Shown one piece after another: positions 17,018 to 25,729 of a stretch of 64,000 nt of DNA. Under the pieces are notes generated by a model that made no database searches, had not been told where the DNA came from, and saw only the letters and a program-made list of their open reading frames with translations. Both the position numbers and the translations under genes were made by a program. The DNA comes from Calothrix sp. PCC 6303 (GTDB lineage: Bacteria; Cyanobacteriota; Cyanobacteriia; Cyanobacteriales; Nostocaceae). The number at the start of each line of letters is the position of its first letter. Position 1 is the first letter of the stretch. Where the stretch lies: positions 6,324,001 through 6,388,000 of the forward strand of contig NC_019751.1 in the NCBI RefSeq assembly GCF_000317435.1, in the 5' to 3' direction.

Positions 17018-18181
17018 CTACTTGCCCATACCCAATTGTTGAGCCTTTTGGTAAACTTTACCTTCAGTGAGTAGAGAAGGAGCAATTACCACTTCAACTT
17101 GTTGCATTTCCTTGATATTTTTTGCTCCTAGGGTACCCATACTGGTTTTTAAGGAACCTAAAAGGTTATGTGTGCCATCATCCAAACCTGCTGGACCTCT
17201 GAGAATTTGTTCTACAGTACCTGTAGTACCCACATTAATGCGGGTACCACGAGGCAGAACAGGGCTAGGTGTTGCCATTCCCCAATGGAAACCGCGTCCA
17301 GGGGCTTCTGCTGCCCTAGCAAAGGGTGAACCAATCATCACACCATCGGCTCCACAAGCAATACATTTACAAATGTCACCACCTGTGATTAAGCCACCAT
17401 CGGCAACAATTGGCACATATTTACCAGTTTCCCGGAAAAAGTCGTCACGGGCAGCGCTACAATCAGCGATCGCAGTCGCCTGCGGAACCCCTACACCCAA
17501 CACACCTCGTGACGTACAAGCCGCACCAGGACCGATTCCCACCATTACTGCTGCTGCACCTGCCTTCATCAAGTTGAGGGTGACATCATAGGTGACACAG
17601 TTCCCCAAAATGACAGGCATGGGCATTTCTTCACAGAACTTAGCTAAATCTAGGGGGACAATAGACTCAGGTGATAGGTGTGCGGTTGATACCACCGTTG
17701 CTTGGATAAAAATCATATCAGCCCCAGCTTTGGCTATGACCCCACCAAACTTACTAGCAGCTGCTGGAGTTGCGCTAACTGCGGCAATTCCCCCTTGCTG
17801 CTTAATTTCTTGAATTCGCAGTTCTATTAGTTCTGGTTTTATGGGTTCAGCATATAATTCCTGCATCAAAGAAACAAATTCAGTTTTGCCAACAGCAGCG
17901 ATGCGGTCTAAAATTGGCTCTGGGTTATCGTAACGGGTTTGGATTCCTTCAAGGTTCAAAACACCTAATGCGCCCAATTCCGATAGTCGCACTGCCATGC
18001 GAACATCGACAACACCATCCATGGCACTGGCAATAATAGGGATTTCCCGCTCAATATTGCCAATGCTCCATTTTGTATCCGCTAAACTTGGATCGAGTGT
18101 GCGATTACCGGGGACTAGAGCTATTTCGTCAATACCGTATGCTCTACGAGCCGTTTTTCCCCGCCCTATTTGAATATCCAC
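17018..18181 (-). CDS. guaB3: GuaB3 family IMP dehydrogenase-related protein
   Basis: A 387-residue TIM-barrel protein of the IMPDH/GMPR superfamily without CBS domains. The catalytic loop VGIGPGAACTSRGVLG carries the nucleophilic Cys. IVADGGLITGGDICKCIACGADGVMIG is the nucleotide phosphate-binding region. The start MDIQIGRGKTARRAYGIDEIALVPG is typical of the family. Actinobacterial and cyanobacterial GuaB3 proteins were long called IMPDH-like; recent work on cyanobacterial members, as I recall, reports GMP-reductase-type activity. Its role is therefore probably purine nucleotide balance rather than GTP synthesis. guaA lies 37 kb away. Confidence 0.9.
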   Translation of the reverse strand: MDIQIGRGKTARRAYGIDEIALVPGNRTLDPSLADTKWSIGNIEREIPIIASAMDGVVDVRMAVRLSELGALGVLNLEGIQTRYDNPEPILDRIAAVGKTEFVSLMQELYAEPIKPELIELRIQEIKQQGGIAAVSATPAAASKFGGVIAKAGADMIFIQATVVSTAHLSPESIVPLDLAKFCEEMPMPVILGNCVTYDVTLNLMKAGAAAVMVGIGPGAACTSRGVLGVGVPQATAIADCSAARDDFFRETGKYVPIVADGGLITGGDICKCIACGADGVMIGSPFARAAEAPGRGFHWGMATPSPVLPRGTRINVGTTGTVEQILRGPAGLDDGTHNLLGSLKTSMGTLGAKNIKEMQQVEVVIAPSLLTEGKVYQKAQQLGMGK

Positions 18182-18697
18182 GCTAGTAATGTTCCCAAAT
18201 CTGTTTAAGCTAGGTTATCAAATTGTGGGTGTCTGTGGAGCGGTTTTTTTCTGGGGATGAAAATATTTAGGGTTTGGGTTAAATAAAATACAAGCGATAT
18301 CCACGATGGTAAACTACGGACTTGACCGAAGAGGTGGAGGGGCAAAGGCAGGGCTTGCTCCCCCCGCTCCCTGCCCGTGGAGACGTGGAGCGGAGCGGAA
18401 CATGGGTATCAAGCCCCGTCCTTCCAGGACGCTCTAGACTGATCGGAGTCTGAGCTTCCGTCCAATCCTCCCCTCTGCTAGAAAGCTCTCCTGCCTCCGG
18501 CAGTGACAACTAAGACAGTTGCTAAGGGAGAAACACACTAATTATTTGGTTGCCTAGCTCCATAAAAGCTAATATTGTTAACATAACTTCAGATTTCCCC
18601 CTCGACTTAAGCGCAGGGGTACAGGGGGAAAAGGTGCAGGGAGAAATAGAGAACTGAAATATTTTCTCCTCTAAAGCTCTTAAATAACTGACGGCAG
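18182..18697. other. Repeat-like non-coding region with consecutive hairpins
   Basis: Three short hairpins follow each other: CGTCCTTCCAGGACG (about 18418-18432), AGACT...AGTCT (about 18435-18450) and CTGCCTCCGGCAG (about 18491-18503). Part of it (ACGTGGAGCGGA...GGAAC, then GTCCTT...AGGAC) recurs in reduced form at 63160-63205. It could be the relic of an IS200/IS605-type element end. A frame of 76 codons on the minus strand here is Ser/Pro/Gly-rich noise. The right part also holds the mutS2 promoter region. Confidence 0.35.
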
Positions 18698-18742
18698 TCT
18701 TCCTTCCCCCCTCTCCCTGCCCCGTGCCCCTTTTCTTCTTCT
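18698..18742 (+). repeat. Pyrimidine-rich tract before mutS2
   Basis: A C/T-rich stretch with TCTCCCTGCCCCGTGCCCC runs up to the mutS2 ATG. It resembles the tracts before the DUF1822 gene and glcD, and there is no purine-rich ribosome binding site. Confidence 0.6.
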
Positions 18743-21133
18743 ATGACTCCCTTGATTCAATCTGAAACCCTAGAACTACTAGAATGGTCGCGTCTTTGCC
18801 AACATTTGGCTAATTTTGCGGCGACAAAGCTAGGTGCGATCGCATCACGCAATTTACAGATTCCCACCTCCCAAGCCCAAAGTGAGAATTTGTTAGCGCA
18901 AACTCAAGAAATATATAAATTGGAAAGCCGTATTTCCCCTGGATTATCTTTTGAAGGAATTCAGGATATTGGGGATGCCATAGAAAGGGCGGCTTTACAA
19001 GGTATTTTGGCAGGTGAGGAACTCTTAGCTATTGCCACAACTTTGGCAGGTACACGGAACCTCAGACGTATTATCGACAACCAGGAAGATTTACCAATTT
19101 TATTGGACTTAGTTGCCGATTTACGGACGTACCCAGAAATCGAACAGGAAATCCACCGCTGTGTAGATGAGCGGGGACAAATCGCTGACAGAGCTAGCCA
19201 AAAACTGGGTGATATTCGGGCAGAACTACGTAAAAGCCGCAGCCAAATCATCCAAAAATTACAAAATATTCTCCAAGTTAAATCCAACGCTGTCCAAGAA
19301 AACGTCATTACTCAACGGGGAGATAGATACGTCATACCTGTCAAAGCATCTCACAAAGATGTCATTCACGGGATTGTCCATGACACCTCGACCAGTGGAG
19401 TCACCCTGTATATTGAGCCGAATTCAGTAGTACCCATGGGAAACCAACTCCGGCAACTGATTCGCAAAGAAGAAATCGAAGAAGAAGTAATTCGTCGTCA
19501 ACTTACAGCACAAGTCGCCGACATCAAAGATGACTTAGAAAGACTACTAGCAATTGTCACCACGTTAGATTTAGCCACAGCCAAATCGAGGTATAGTTTT
19601 TGGCTCAAAGCAAATCCCCCCAGATTCGTTGACAGGGAAGCCAATGAAACTATTACCCTGAGAAAACTAAGGCATCCACTCCTCGAATGGCAACACCAAC
19701 ACGAACAGGGGCACGAAGTCATCCCCGTAGATTTGGTGATTCAGCCAGAAACTCGTGTAGTTACCATTACAGGACCAAACACTGGGGGCAAAACAGTAAC
19801 ATTAAAAACCCTAGCCCTAGCAGCCTTAATGGCAAAAGTGGGTTTATTTGTCCCAGCTAGGGAACCTGTAGAATTACCTTGGTTTGAACAAGTTTTAGCA
19901 GATATTGGTGACGAACAATCGTTACAGCAGAGTTTATCCACCTTTTCTGGACATATTCGCCGAATTAGTCGAATCTTGAACGCCATTACTGGTGATACTG
20001 TTACTCCATCCCTAGTTCTGCTCGATGAAGTCGGAGCCGGAACAGATCCAGTAGAAGGAAGCGCCTTAGCGATCGCATTATTGCACCACCTGGCTAACCA
20101 CGTCCTTTTAACCATGGCAAGTACCCACTTCGGTGAACTCAAAGCCCTCAAATACCAAGATGAACGGTTTGAAAACGCCTCAGTAGAATTTGACGATGCC
20201 ACCCTATCCCCCACCTACAAACTACTATGGGGAATTCCTGGGCGTTCCAACGCACTAGCGATCGCGCAACGGCTGGGATTGAGCGTGGATGTCATTGAAG
20301 CCGCCAAACAGCAAATGGGAGGCGCTAACGACGAAGTAAACGAAGTCATCGCCGGCTTAGAAGCCCAACGTCGTCGCCAAGAAACCAAAGCCAGCGAAGC
20401 CCAAAACCTCCTCCACCAAGCCGAAAAACTCTACAAAGAAGTCTCCGCCAAAGCCACAAACTTAGAAGAGCGAGAACAAGCCTTAAAAGCCTCCCAAGAA
20501 GTAGCAGTCCAAAACGCCATCGCCCAAGCAAAAGGGGAAATCGCCAAAGTTATCAAAGGCTTACAGAAAGGAAAACCCACCGCCCAGGAGGCACAACAAG
20601 CCACCAACACCCTCAACCAAATCTCCACCCAATTTATCCCCAAAGCCGCCCCCAAAGCCCCGATAGGGTTCATTCCCAAAACAGGCGATCGCATTCGCAT
20701 CACCAAAATTGGTCAAACCGCCGAAGTTATTACCCCACCCAACAGTGACGGGGAACTCAACGTTCGTTTCGGCATCATGAAAATGACCGTTAAACTAGAA
20801 GACATCGAATCCTTAGACGGCAAAAAACCCGAACCCATCGCCAAACCCCAGAACCGCACCCCACCCCCACCAGTTACCCCACCACCCCCCGCCATTCGCA
20901 CATCTCAAAACACCATAGATTTACGAGGCAAGAGAGTAGCCGACTCCGAAATCATCCTCGATCAAGCAATCTCCACCGCCGCAGGACAAATCTGGATCAT
21001 CCACGGACATGGAACCGGGAAACTCCGCGAAGGCGTTCATGCCTACCTCAAACAACATCCCAGAATCAGCCACACCGAACCCGCAGCCCAGGCAGACGGA
21101 GGAACAGGAGTCACTATTGCCCATATTAAATAA
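18743..21133 (+). CDS. mutS2: MutS2 protein (MutS-family ATPase with Smr domain)
   Basis: A 796-residue MutS2. The MutS ATPase core has Walker A TGPNTGGKTVTLKT, the DE motif LVLLDEVGAGTDPVEG and the TMASTHFGELK motif. Next comes a coiled-coil segment rich in Glu/Gln/Ala, then a KOW-like patch (GDRIRITKIGQTAEVI). The C-terminal Smr domain (about 720-796) has IDLRGKRV and the HGHGTGKLREG nuclease/binding motif. MutS2 lacks the mismatch-recognition domain. Family members suppress recombination or rescue collided ribosomes by splitting or cleaving RNA. Length is normal. The gene is followed immediately by a long heptamer repeat. Confidence 0.95.
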   Translation: MTPLIQSETLELLEWSRLCQHLANFAATKLGAIASRNLQIPTSQAQSENLLAQTQEIYKLESRISPGLSFEGIQDIGDAIERAALQGILAGEELLAIATTLAGTRNLRRIIDNQEDLPILLDLVADLRTYPEIEQEIHRCVDERGQIADRASQKLGDIRAELRKSRSQIIQKLQNILQVKSNAVQENVITQRGDRYVIPVKASHKDVIHGIVHDTSTSGVTLYIEPNSVVPMGNQLRQLIRKEEIEEEVIRRQLTAQVADIKDDLERLLAIVTTLDLATAKSRYSFWLKANPPRFVDREANETITLRKLRHPLLEWQHQHEQGHEVIPVDLVIQPETRVVTITGPNTGGKTVTLKTLALAALMAKVGLFVPAREPVELPWFEQVLADIGDEQSLQQSLSTFSGHIRRISRILNAITGDTVTPSLVLLDEVGAGTDPVEGSALAIALLHHLANHVLLTMASTHFGELKALKYQDERFENASVEFDDATLSPTYKLLWGIPGRSNALAIAQRLGLSVDVIEAAKQQMGGANDEVNEVIAGLEAQRRRQETKASEAQNLLHQAEKLYKEVSAKATNLEEREQALKASQEVAVQNAIAQAKGEIAKVIKGLQKGKPTAQEAQQATNTLNQISTQFIPKAAPKAPIGFIPKTGDRIRITKIGQTAEVITPPNSDGELNVRFGIMKMTVKLEDIESLDGKKPEPIAKPQNRTPPPPVTPPPPAIRTSQNTIDLRGKRVADSEIILDQAISTAAGQIWIIHGHGTGKLREGVHAYLKQHPRISHTEPAAQADGGTGVTIAHIK

Positions 21134-21310
21134 GGGCAGGGAGCAGGGAGCAGGGAGCAGGGAGCAGGGAGCAGGGAGCAGGGAGCAGGGGGCAGGGAGC
21201 AGGGAGCAGGGAGCAGGGGGCAGGGAGCAGGGAGCAGGGAGCAGGGGGCAGGGAGCAGGGAGCAGGGAGCAGGGGGCAGGGAGCAGGGAGCAGGGAGCAG
21301 GGGGCAGGGG
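21134..21310. repeat. Heptanucleotide tandem repeat (STRR), GGGAGCA unit
   Basis: About 25 copies of the 7-bp unit GGGAGCA, with periodic GGGGGCA variants, begin directly behind the mutS2 stop. The variant recurs roughly every 28 to 35 bases, suggesting higher-order duplication. Short heptamer repeats of this type are known in heterocystous cyanobacteria. It is not a CRISPR: no spacers exist. Confidence 0.95.
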
Positions 21311-21427
21311 GAGAAAAATCTCCTCTCTTCTTTCTTCTCCTCTCTGCGTTCCTCCGCGCTTACCTCTGCGCCCCTTTGCGTTAAAAATTAATTCCTCTCC
21401 CCTACTCCCTGCCCCTTTTGCTCTTCT

Positions 21428-22141
21428 CTAAGCCGCCGCAGCTTCCTCATAAACAACAAAAGTCTTCTTCGTCGCCCCACAAATCGGACAACGCCAATCC
21501 TCCGGAATATCCGCAAACGCAGTTCCAGCAGCAATACCCGAATCAACATCACCCACCACCGGATCATAAATCATCGAACATTGCCGACAAATCCACTTCT
21601 GAGTCGCCGGATTTCCCGTTTGCATCTTCACAACAGGAGCAGTTCCATCCAAAGCCTTCAAAGCCTCACCATACTGCTGTGCGTGATGATTCTCAATATG
21701 TGTCAGCAAACCAAAATTGTGAGCAGCCTTGCGGAAAATTTGGGCATGTTCCCGTGATTCCTTCTCCTGCACCTCAAATTCCGCCACCGCACCATCATCC
21801 CTATCCCCTCTAGCTTGTTCCGCAAAACCGGGGTACATTACTTGGTATTCGTAGGTTTCCCCCTCAATTGCCAACTCTAAACAGCGAGACGCGATCGCTT
21901 TCTTCTCAGAATCTGTTAATTTCGTAGCATCTCCCACCACCAACTCCGGATGCATCAACCGAAAGTGAGCAAATGCATGTTCTGTTTCCTGATTTGCTGT
22001 TTCCCGGAATAACTTTGCCAAATCCGCCATTCCCAACTGTTTCACAACTTCCGAGAAAAATAAATACTTCCGATTCGCCATCGATTCACCACCGAAAGCA
22101 TCTTCCAGATTCTTTGCAGTATTTGAGTTTTCCAAGTTCAT
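21428..22141 (-). CDS. rbr: Rubrerythrin
   Basis: A 237-residue classic rubrerythrin. The N-terminal ferritin-like four-helix domain carries di-iron ligands in GGESMANRKYLFFSE, ANQETEHAFAH, EGETYEYQVMYPGF and EKESREHAQIF. The C-terminal rubredoxin domain has two Cys pairs (WICRQCSMIYDP and RCPICGATKK). Such proteins are NAD(P)H-linked peroxide reductases; in Anabaena a homologue protects cells, especially heterocysts, from hydrogen peroxide. It stands alone and is convergent with mutS2 across the tandem repeat. Confidence 0.95.
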   Translation of the reverse strand: MNLENSNTAKNLEDAFGGESMANRKYLFFSEVVKQLGMADLAKLFRETANQETEHAFAHFRLMHPELVVGDATKLTDSEKKAIASRCLELAIEGETYEYQVMYPGFAEQARGDRDDGAVAEFEVQEKESREHAQIFRKAAHNFGLLTHIENHHAQQYGEALKALDGTAPVVKMQTGNPATQKWICRQCSMIYDPVVGDVDSGIAAGTAFADIPEDWRCPICGATKKTFVVYEEAAAA

Positions 22142-22419
22142 AGTGTTTCCTCTCTAAGTTCTAATCAAATCATACTCGATATGACTTCGACTTAGCAAGT
22201 TTCTTGTCAAAAGAAGCATTGAGCAGAAGCAGGTAGAAATGAAAGCTGGGAGTTTGAGCGATGTGATTGAACGTATGGCACGAGAAAAGCTACCCAAAAA
22301 TGGGTAGCAATGGGTAGCAATGGGTAACTTCGTCTAGAAAATACCGAAAAGTTATTTAGGAACGAGAATTTAATAACATACAATTTTGCTCGAATATGAA
22401 ATGGTGCGTAACGTTCCGC
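22142..22419. other. Intergenic region with a hairpin and 11-bp repeats
   Basis: GCTACCCA-AAAA-TGGGTAGC (22289-22309 region) forms a strong hairpin, followed by two further copies of AATGGGTAGC. A 22-codon ATG frame (22239-22307) ends inside the hairpin and is not supported. The left part should contain the rubrerythrin promoter. Confidence 0.4.
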
Positions 22420-22517
22420 TTAGGGACTTCCAATTTTAAAAATCCTCATGTGGTGCGGGCTTCTAGCCTGTTCCACCAATGCATCTATTGGGGAATTATT
22501 TTGTTGGAAGTCCCTTA
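22420..22517. mobile_element. MITE-like family 4 (98 bp)
   Basis: The ends are inverted repeats: TTAGGGACTTCCAA at 22420 and TTGGAAGTCCCTTA ending at 22517. There is no coding capacity. A lone end of the same type (ATTGGAAGTCCCTAAA) occurs at about 27858-27873. Confidence 0.6.
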
Positions 22518-22561
22518 CACACCCTAGTTTTGCACTTTATTTAATCCACGTTCCTTATTTT

Positions 22562-24298
22562 TCACTCCGCTTCTTTACCAGTAGATGGTGCAGGTGCAGA
22601 TTCCCGACTGCGACGCAACACACTCCGCAAACGACTACCACTATCTGAAGATTGATTTGATCTGTTAAACTCCCGTTTCTTTCTTCTAGTGGGTGCTTGT
22701 TGAGTTCGTTGGTAGTTTTCAGATGTCACCTGTACCCTTCTACGAGGTGTAACTTCAGAAGCATTATTTTCCGAACTTCTGCGACGCAAACGGCTACCAA
22801 CAGAACTGTCTTCAGAACTTCTTTCCCTGCGTGTTGACTGTTGTGTTTCGTTATCATTCCTAGATACACTGGTTTCTGTACGTCTTCGTAAACGCTGATT
22901 TAATCTAGTGCTTCTTGATTCTTCGTTACCAGATGCAGTTTGACTAGATGATTCGGTATTTCTGCGTCTGCGTCTTGGTGTCTCTTGAGAATTACTAGAA
23001 GCAGCTGCTACTTGCCTTTGTCTTTCTCGTTCTTCTCGCTGCTGTTGCCTTTCCCGCACTTGACGGTTCCGACGAGAACCTTGAATTGAGTATTCGGTGG
23101 CAATATTAACCCCTTGTCTTCCAGCCTGAGAAGGCTTCAATTTCCAATTCTGTGCTTGTCGTAGATGTTCTTCATCCAACTCTCGATCTCCGCTGGAGCT
23201 AGCGAGACGAATATTAGTGATATTACCGTCTTTATCTGTATCAACAGCTACTTGTATCCTACCTTCAGCTTTGCGTCTTCTCGCACCTTCTGAGTATTTA
23301 ACTTTACAGTCACTACATGCAGCTCTACCATCCGCAGAGCCACCTGAACCGCCATTATTTTCAGGCTTTTGTGTTGGTATCTTTGGTTCTGTTGGTGCAA
23401 CGGCTATTTCCCGTTTACGACGTTCAGTTTTTCCTGTACCAGTTCCATTCCCTGAACCAAAGCCAACTCCGTTTCCGTTGCCTGTACCAGTTCCATTCCC
23501 TGAACCAAAACCAACTCCGTTTCCGTTGCCTGTACCAGTTCCATTCCCTGAACCAAAACCAGTTCCGTTTCCATTACCTGTACCAGTTCCATTTCCGTTA
23601 CCAATCCCCGAACCAGTAGAGGAATTCCCGGTACCTCCAGATTCAGTAACAGTAGAACTATTCCCAGAAGTTGCTTGAATCACTCTAGAATCACGAAATT
23701 GTGAAAGTAGACCTCTCAAATTGTTGCTACTTTCTTGGTTATCAGTGGCAGGATTTACGGGGGTATTATTTACTACCTGTTTGGGTTCTTTAGAAGTTAC
23801 AGGATCGTCTTTTTGAGGCTGAATTGATCTACTAGACTGACGTTGAGGATTTTCTGCTGGCTTTTGGGCTGGAGTAAATTTTTCGGGTGTAACAGGCTTT
23901 TCAATATTCTGGGGAATTGGTGCAGATAATTTGGGTGGAGTCTGAACAGCAATTTTCTGCTGTGATTGAACTTGGGAAGATATTTGTGTTGATGAACCAC
24001 CTTCACTTCCTCCAGATGAACCACCTTCATTTCCACCTCCACCTGATGTTAAGACTTTGCTAGCGCCCAGCTTATTATCTTCTGGGATTGATGTTTCCTT
24101 GATTTCTGGTTCGACAAACGTTAATTCAACGGGTTTTTCATCTTCTATTTGAGGGTTTCTTACCCAAAAACTACCAACACCAACTGCCAGTACGACGATA
24201 TGCAGCACCAGTGAACTGACTGTGCTACCAACCAAAAAAGTTTTCAGCGCTTTAACTTCTTTCTCTCGCTGCCCTATCGCAATACTGGAGAAACTCAT
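22562..24298 (-). CDS. tonB: TonB family energy transducer with long Arg/Ser-rich C-terminal tail
   Basis: About 578 residues from the ATG at 24298 (a GTG at 24322 is also in frame). An N-terminal membrane span (FLVGSTVSSLVLHIVVLAVGVGSFW) is followed by an acidic/Pro-rich periplasmic linker and a Gly/Asn/Thr repeat. The TonB C-terminal fold is at about 320-400 (RIQVAVDTDKDGNITNIRLA, GDRELDEEHL, NWKLKPS). Instead of ending there, the protein carries some 180 further residues rich in Arg, Ser, Glu and Gln with TPRRRRRN clusters. It would couple the ExbB-ExbD proton motor to outer-membrane receptors. It is divergent from exbB, which supports the call. The tail is unusual. Confidence 0.88.
   Translation of the reverse strand: MSFSSIAIGQREKEVKALKTFLVGSTVSSLVLHIVVLAVGVGSFWVRNPQIEDEKPVELTFVEPEIKETSIPEDNKLGASKVLTSGGGGNEGGSSGGSEGGSSTQISSQVQSQQKIAVQTPPKLSAPIPQNIEKPVTPEKFTPAQKPAENPQRQSSRSIQPQKDDPVTSKEPKQVVNNTPVNPATDNQESSNNLRGLLSQFRDSRVIQATSGNSSTVTESGGTGNSSTGSGIGNGNGTGTGNGNGTGFGSGNGTGTGNGNGVGFGSGNGTGTGNGNGVGFGSGNGTGTGKTERRKREIAVAPTEPKIPTQKPENNGGSGGSADGRAACSDCKVKYSEGARRRKAEGRIQVAVDTDKDGNITNIRLASSSGDRELDEEHLRQAQNWKLKPSQAGRQGVNIATEYSIQGSRRNRQVRERQQQREERERQRQVAAASSNSQETPRRRRRNTESSSQTASGNEESRSTRLNQRLRRRTETSVSRNDNETQQSTRRERSSEDSSVGSRLRRRSSENNASEVTPRRRVQVTSENYQRTQQAPTRRKKREFNRSNQSSDSGSRLRSVLRRSRESAPAPSTGKEAE
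23433..23610 (-). repeat. 48-bp tandem repeat in tonB
   Basis: The phrase CCTGTACCAGTTCCATT recurs at 23433, 23481, 23529 and 23577, exactly 48 bases apart. It encodes 16-residue units of the type GNGNGVGFGSGNGTGT in the periplasmic linker. The high identity suggests length variation between strains. Confidence 0.9.
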
Positions 24299-24613
24299 AG
24301 AATTAATGCCATTTATTTTCACTTATTGCTTTTTTAGAATAAGACTTTCGCGTGTAAAAGTAAACTAGTCGAAAAATTTTATTTTCTCCCGGCAAGAAGA
24401 CACTTCAACTAAGACACCTTGTCATACTTAGCTTTTGGTCACTTTTTTGGATGAACATCAGGGTGCTGAAATATAAAAATTCGTGTAATTGAGTCTAAAT
24501 ATGATTGACATGGAACTGAGTTTATTTTAATCTTTGTTGAAAACTAGTTTCATTATTCTGGGTTTTCCAATTATTCGGTTCAGCGGCAAATTCTTAGTGC
24601 TTGGGGGCAAAAT
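24299..24613. promoter_or_regulatory. Divergent control region of tonB and exbB
   Basis: A 315-base AT-rich spacer between divergent tonB and exbB. TGAAAACTAGTTTCA at 24538-24552 is a near-palindrome and a possible operator, 60 bases before exbB. It does not match a Fur box well, so iron control is not shown by sequence. Confidence 0.4.
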
Positions 24614-25270
24614 ATGGCTATAAGTAAGCTGTTTGCAGATGGCGGCGTGGTAATGTACCCCTTACTGGCTTTTAGTGTGGTTGCGATCGCATTAATCATT
24701 GAGCGGGTTAGTTTCTGGTATCGTATCAATACTCGCCAAAGTAAAGTTGCGCGGGAAGTATTGAATCTCTATCGTCTGGAGAATGTTGTTGGTGCGTTGG
24801 ATAAACTGCAAAAAAATGTGGATTTGCCAATTGCACGGGTTTTCCTTTCGGCGTTAGAATTGGAAGAAGCGACTCCAGAGGAGTTTCGTCTAGCATTGGA
24901 AAGTGAGGCTCAAGCCGAAATTCCCATCCTCAAACGGTTCAATAATATATTTGAGACGATTATTTCTTTGGCACCGTTACTTGGTTTGTTAGGAACTGTC
25001 TTGGGTTTAATTGCCTCGTTTGAATCAATTGATTTGAGTAATGGTGCAGGTGCAGGTGCTGCGCGTGTTACTGGTGGTATCAGTGAAGCACTGGTTTCTA
25101 CCGCATCAGGCTTGGTTGTGGCGATTTTTGTATTGATGTTTGCTAATACTTTTAGAGGATTTTACCAACGTCAGATCGCTTTTCTCCAAGAATATGGTGG
25201 ACAGCTAGAATTACTATATCGTCGTCGTTACGAGCGTGGAGGAGAAAAATCTTATGCGGCTACCAGATGA
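24614..25270 (+). CDS. exbB: ExbB/TolQ/MotA family proton channel protein
   Basis: A 218-residue protein with three membrane spans: LFADGGVVMYPLLAFSVVAI near the start, and the conserved pair IISLAPLLGLLGTVLGLIASF and ALVSTASGLVVAIFVLMFAN. The central GLLGTV and TASGLVVAI motifs are the family signature and line the proton path. It should form the pentameric motor with ExbD that energises TonB, whose gene is divergent. The exbD start lies inside its 3' end (17-base overlap), indicating coupled translation. TolQ is the alternative name, but the TonB neighbour favours ExbB. Confidence 0.92.
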   Translation: MAISKLFADGGVVMYPLLAFSVVAIALIIERVSFWYRINTRQSKVAREVLNLYRLENVVGALDKLQKNVDLPIARVFLSALELEEATPEEFRLALESEAQAEIPILKRFNNIFETIISLAPLLGLLGTVLGLIASFESIDLSNGAGAGAARVTGGISEALVSTASGLVVAIFVLMFANTFRGFYQRQIAFLQEYGGQLELLYRRRYERGGEKSYAATR

Positions 25271-25655
25271 ACCAGATATTCCAGCGCAAATAAATATCGT
25301 ACCGATGATTGATGTGATATTTGCGATTTTAACGTTTTTTATCATGTCAACTTTGTTTTTGACTCGGCAAGAGGGTTTACCTGTAAACTTGCCGAAAGCA
25401 TCAACTTCTCAGCAATCCCAGGTTGCTACAAAAATCACTGTGACAGTAGATGCAGAGGGACAGGTTAGCTTGAATAAAAATCCGACTACGGTAGATGTGA
25501 TAGCAGAACAGGTGCGGAGACTAATGGGTACGAATTCAGAAGCAGTGGTAATAATTAATGCTGATGAAGCCGTTGGACATGGTAAGGTTGTGGCGGTAAT
25601 GGATCAAGTACGCCAAGTTGAAGGAGCTAAGTTAGCGATCGCTACTCAGAAATAA
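25254..25655 (+). CDS. exbD: ExbD/TolR family biopolymer transport protein
   Basis: About 133 residues from the ATG at 25254, which has a GGAGGAG ribosome binding site eight bases upstream; an upstream in-frame start at 25236 has no such site. The N-terminal span INIVPMIDVIFAILTFFIM contains the essential Asp of the proton path. The periplasmic domain follows (ITVTVDAEGQVSLN, VVIINADEAVGHGKVVAVMDQVR). It works with ExbB and TonB. The overlap with exbB shows one operon. Confidence 0.93.
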   Translation: MRLPDEPDIPAQINIVPMIDVIFAILTFFIMSTLFLTRQEGLPVNLPKASTSQQSQVATKITVTVDAEGQVSLNKNPTTVDVIAEQVRRLMGTNSEAVVIINADEAVGHGKVVAVMDQVRQVEGAKLAIATQK

Positions 25656-25729
25656 TAGGCATTGGTAGAGATATGTCAAAGCAGCTTTGTGATTAGCTTC
25701 TAAGCTGCATTCTTCAATAATAAACTTAA

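Noticed and set aside
17067-17591. A 174-codon plus-strand frame opposite guaB3
   Set aside because: It is a complementary-strand artefact of a well-conserved gene, without any domain.
18279-18509. A 76-codon minus-strand frame upstream of mutS2
   Set aside because: It follows hairpin-rich repeat DNA and has low-complexity composition.
21134-21310. CRISPR array
   Set aside because: The repeat is a 7-bp tandem unit without spacers; there are no cas genes.
21009-21431. A 140-codon plus-strand frame through the heptamer array
   Set aside because: Its content is the translated tandem repeat plus the end of mutS2 in another frame.
22239-22307. A 22-codon peptide upstream of the repeat hairpin
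   Set aside because: It ends inside a hairpin repeat and has no recognisable conservation; too short to support.
23217-23678. A 153-codon plus-strand frame with Pro/Phe repeats opposite tonB
   Set aside because: It is the antisense shadow of the 48-bp Gly/Asn repeat in tonB.
24299-24613. Fur box controlling tonB and exbB
   Set aside because: No sequence close to GATAATGATAATCATTATC; only a 15-base near-palindrome of another type.
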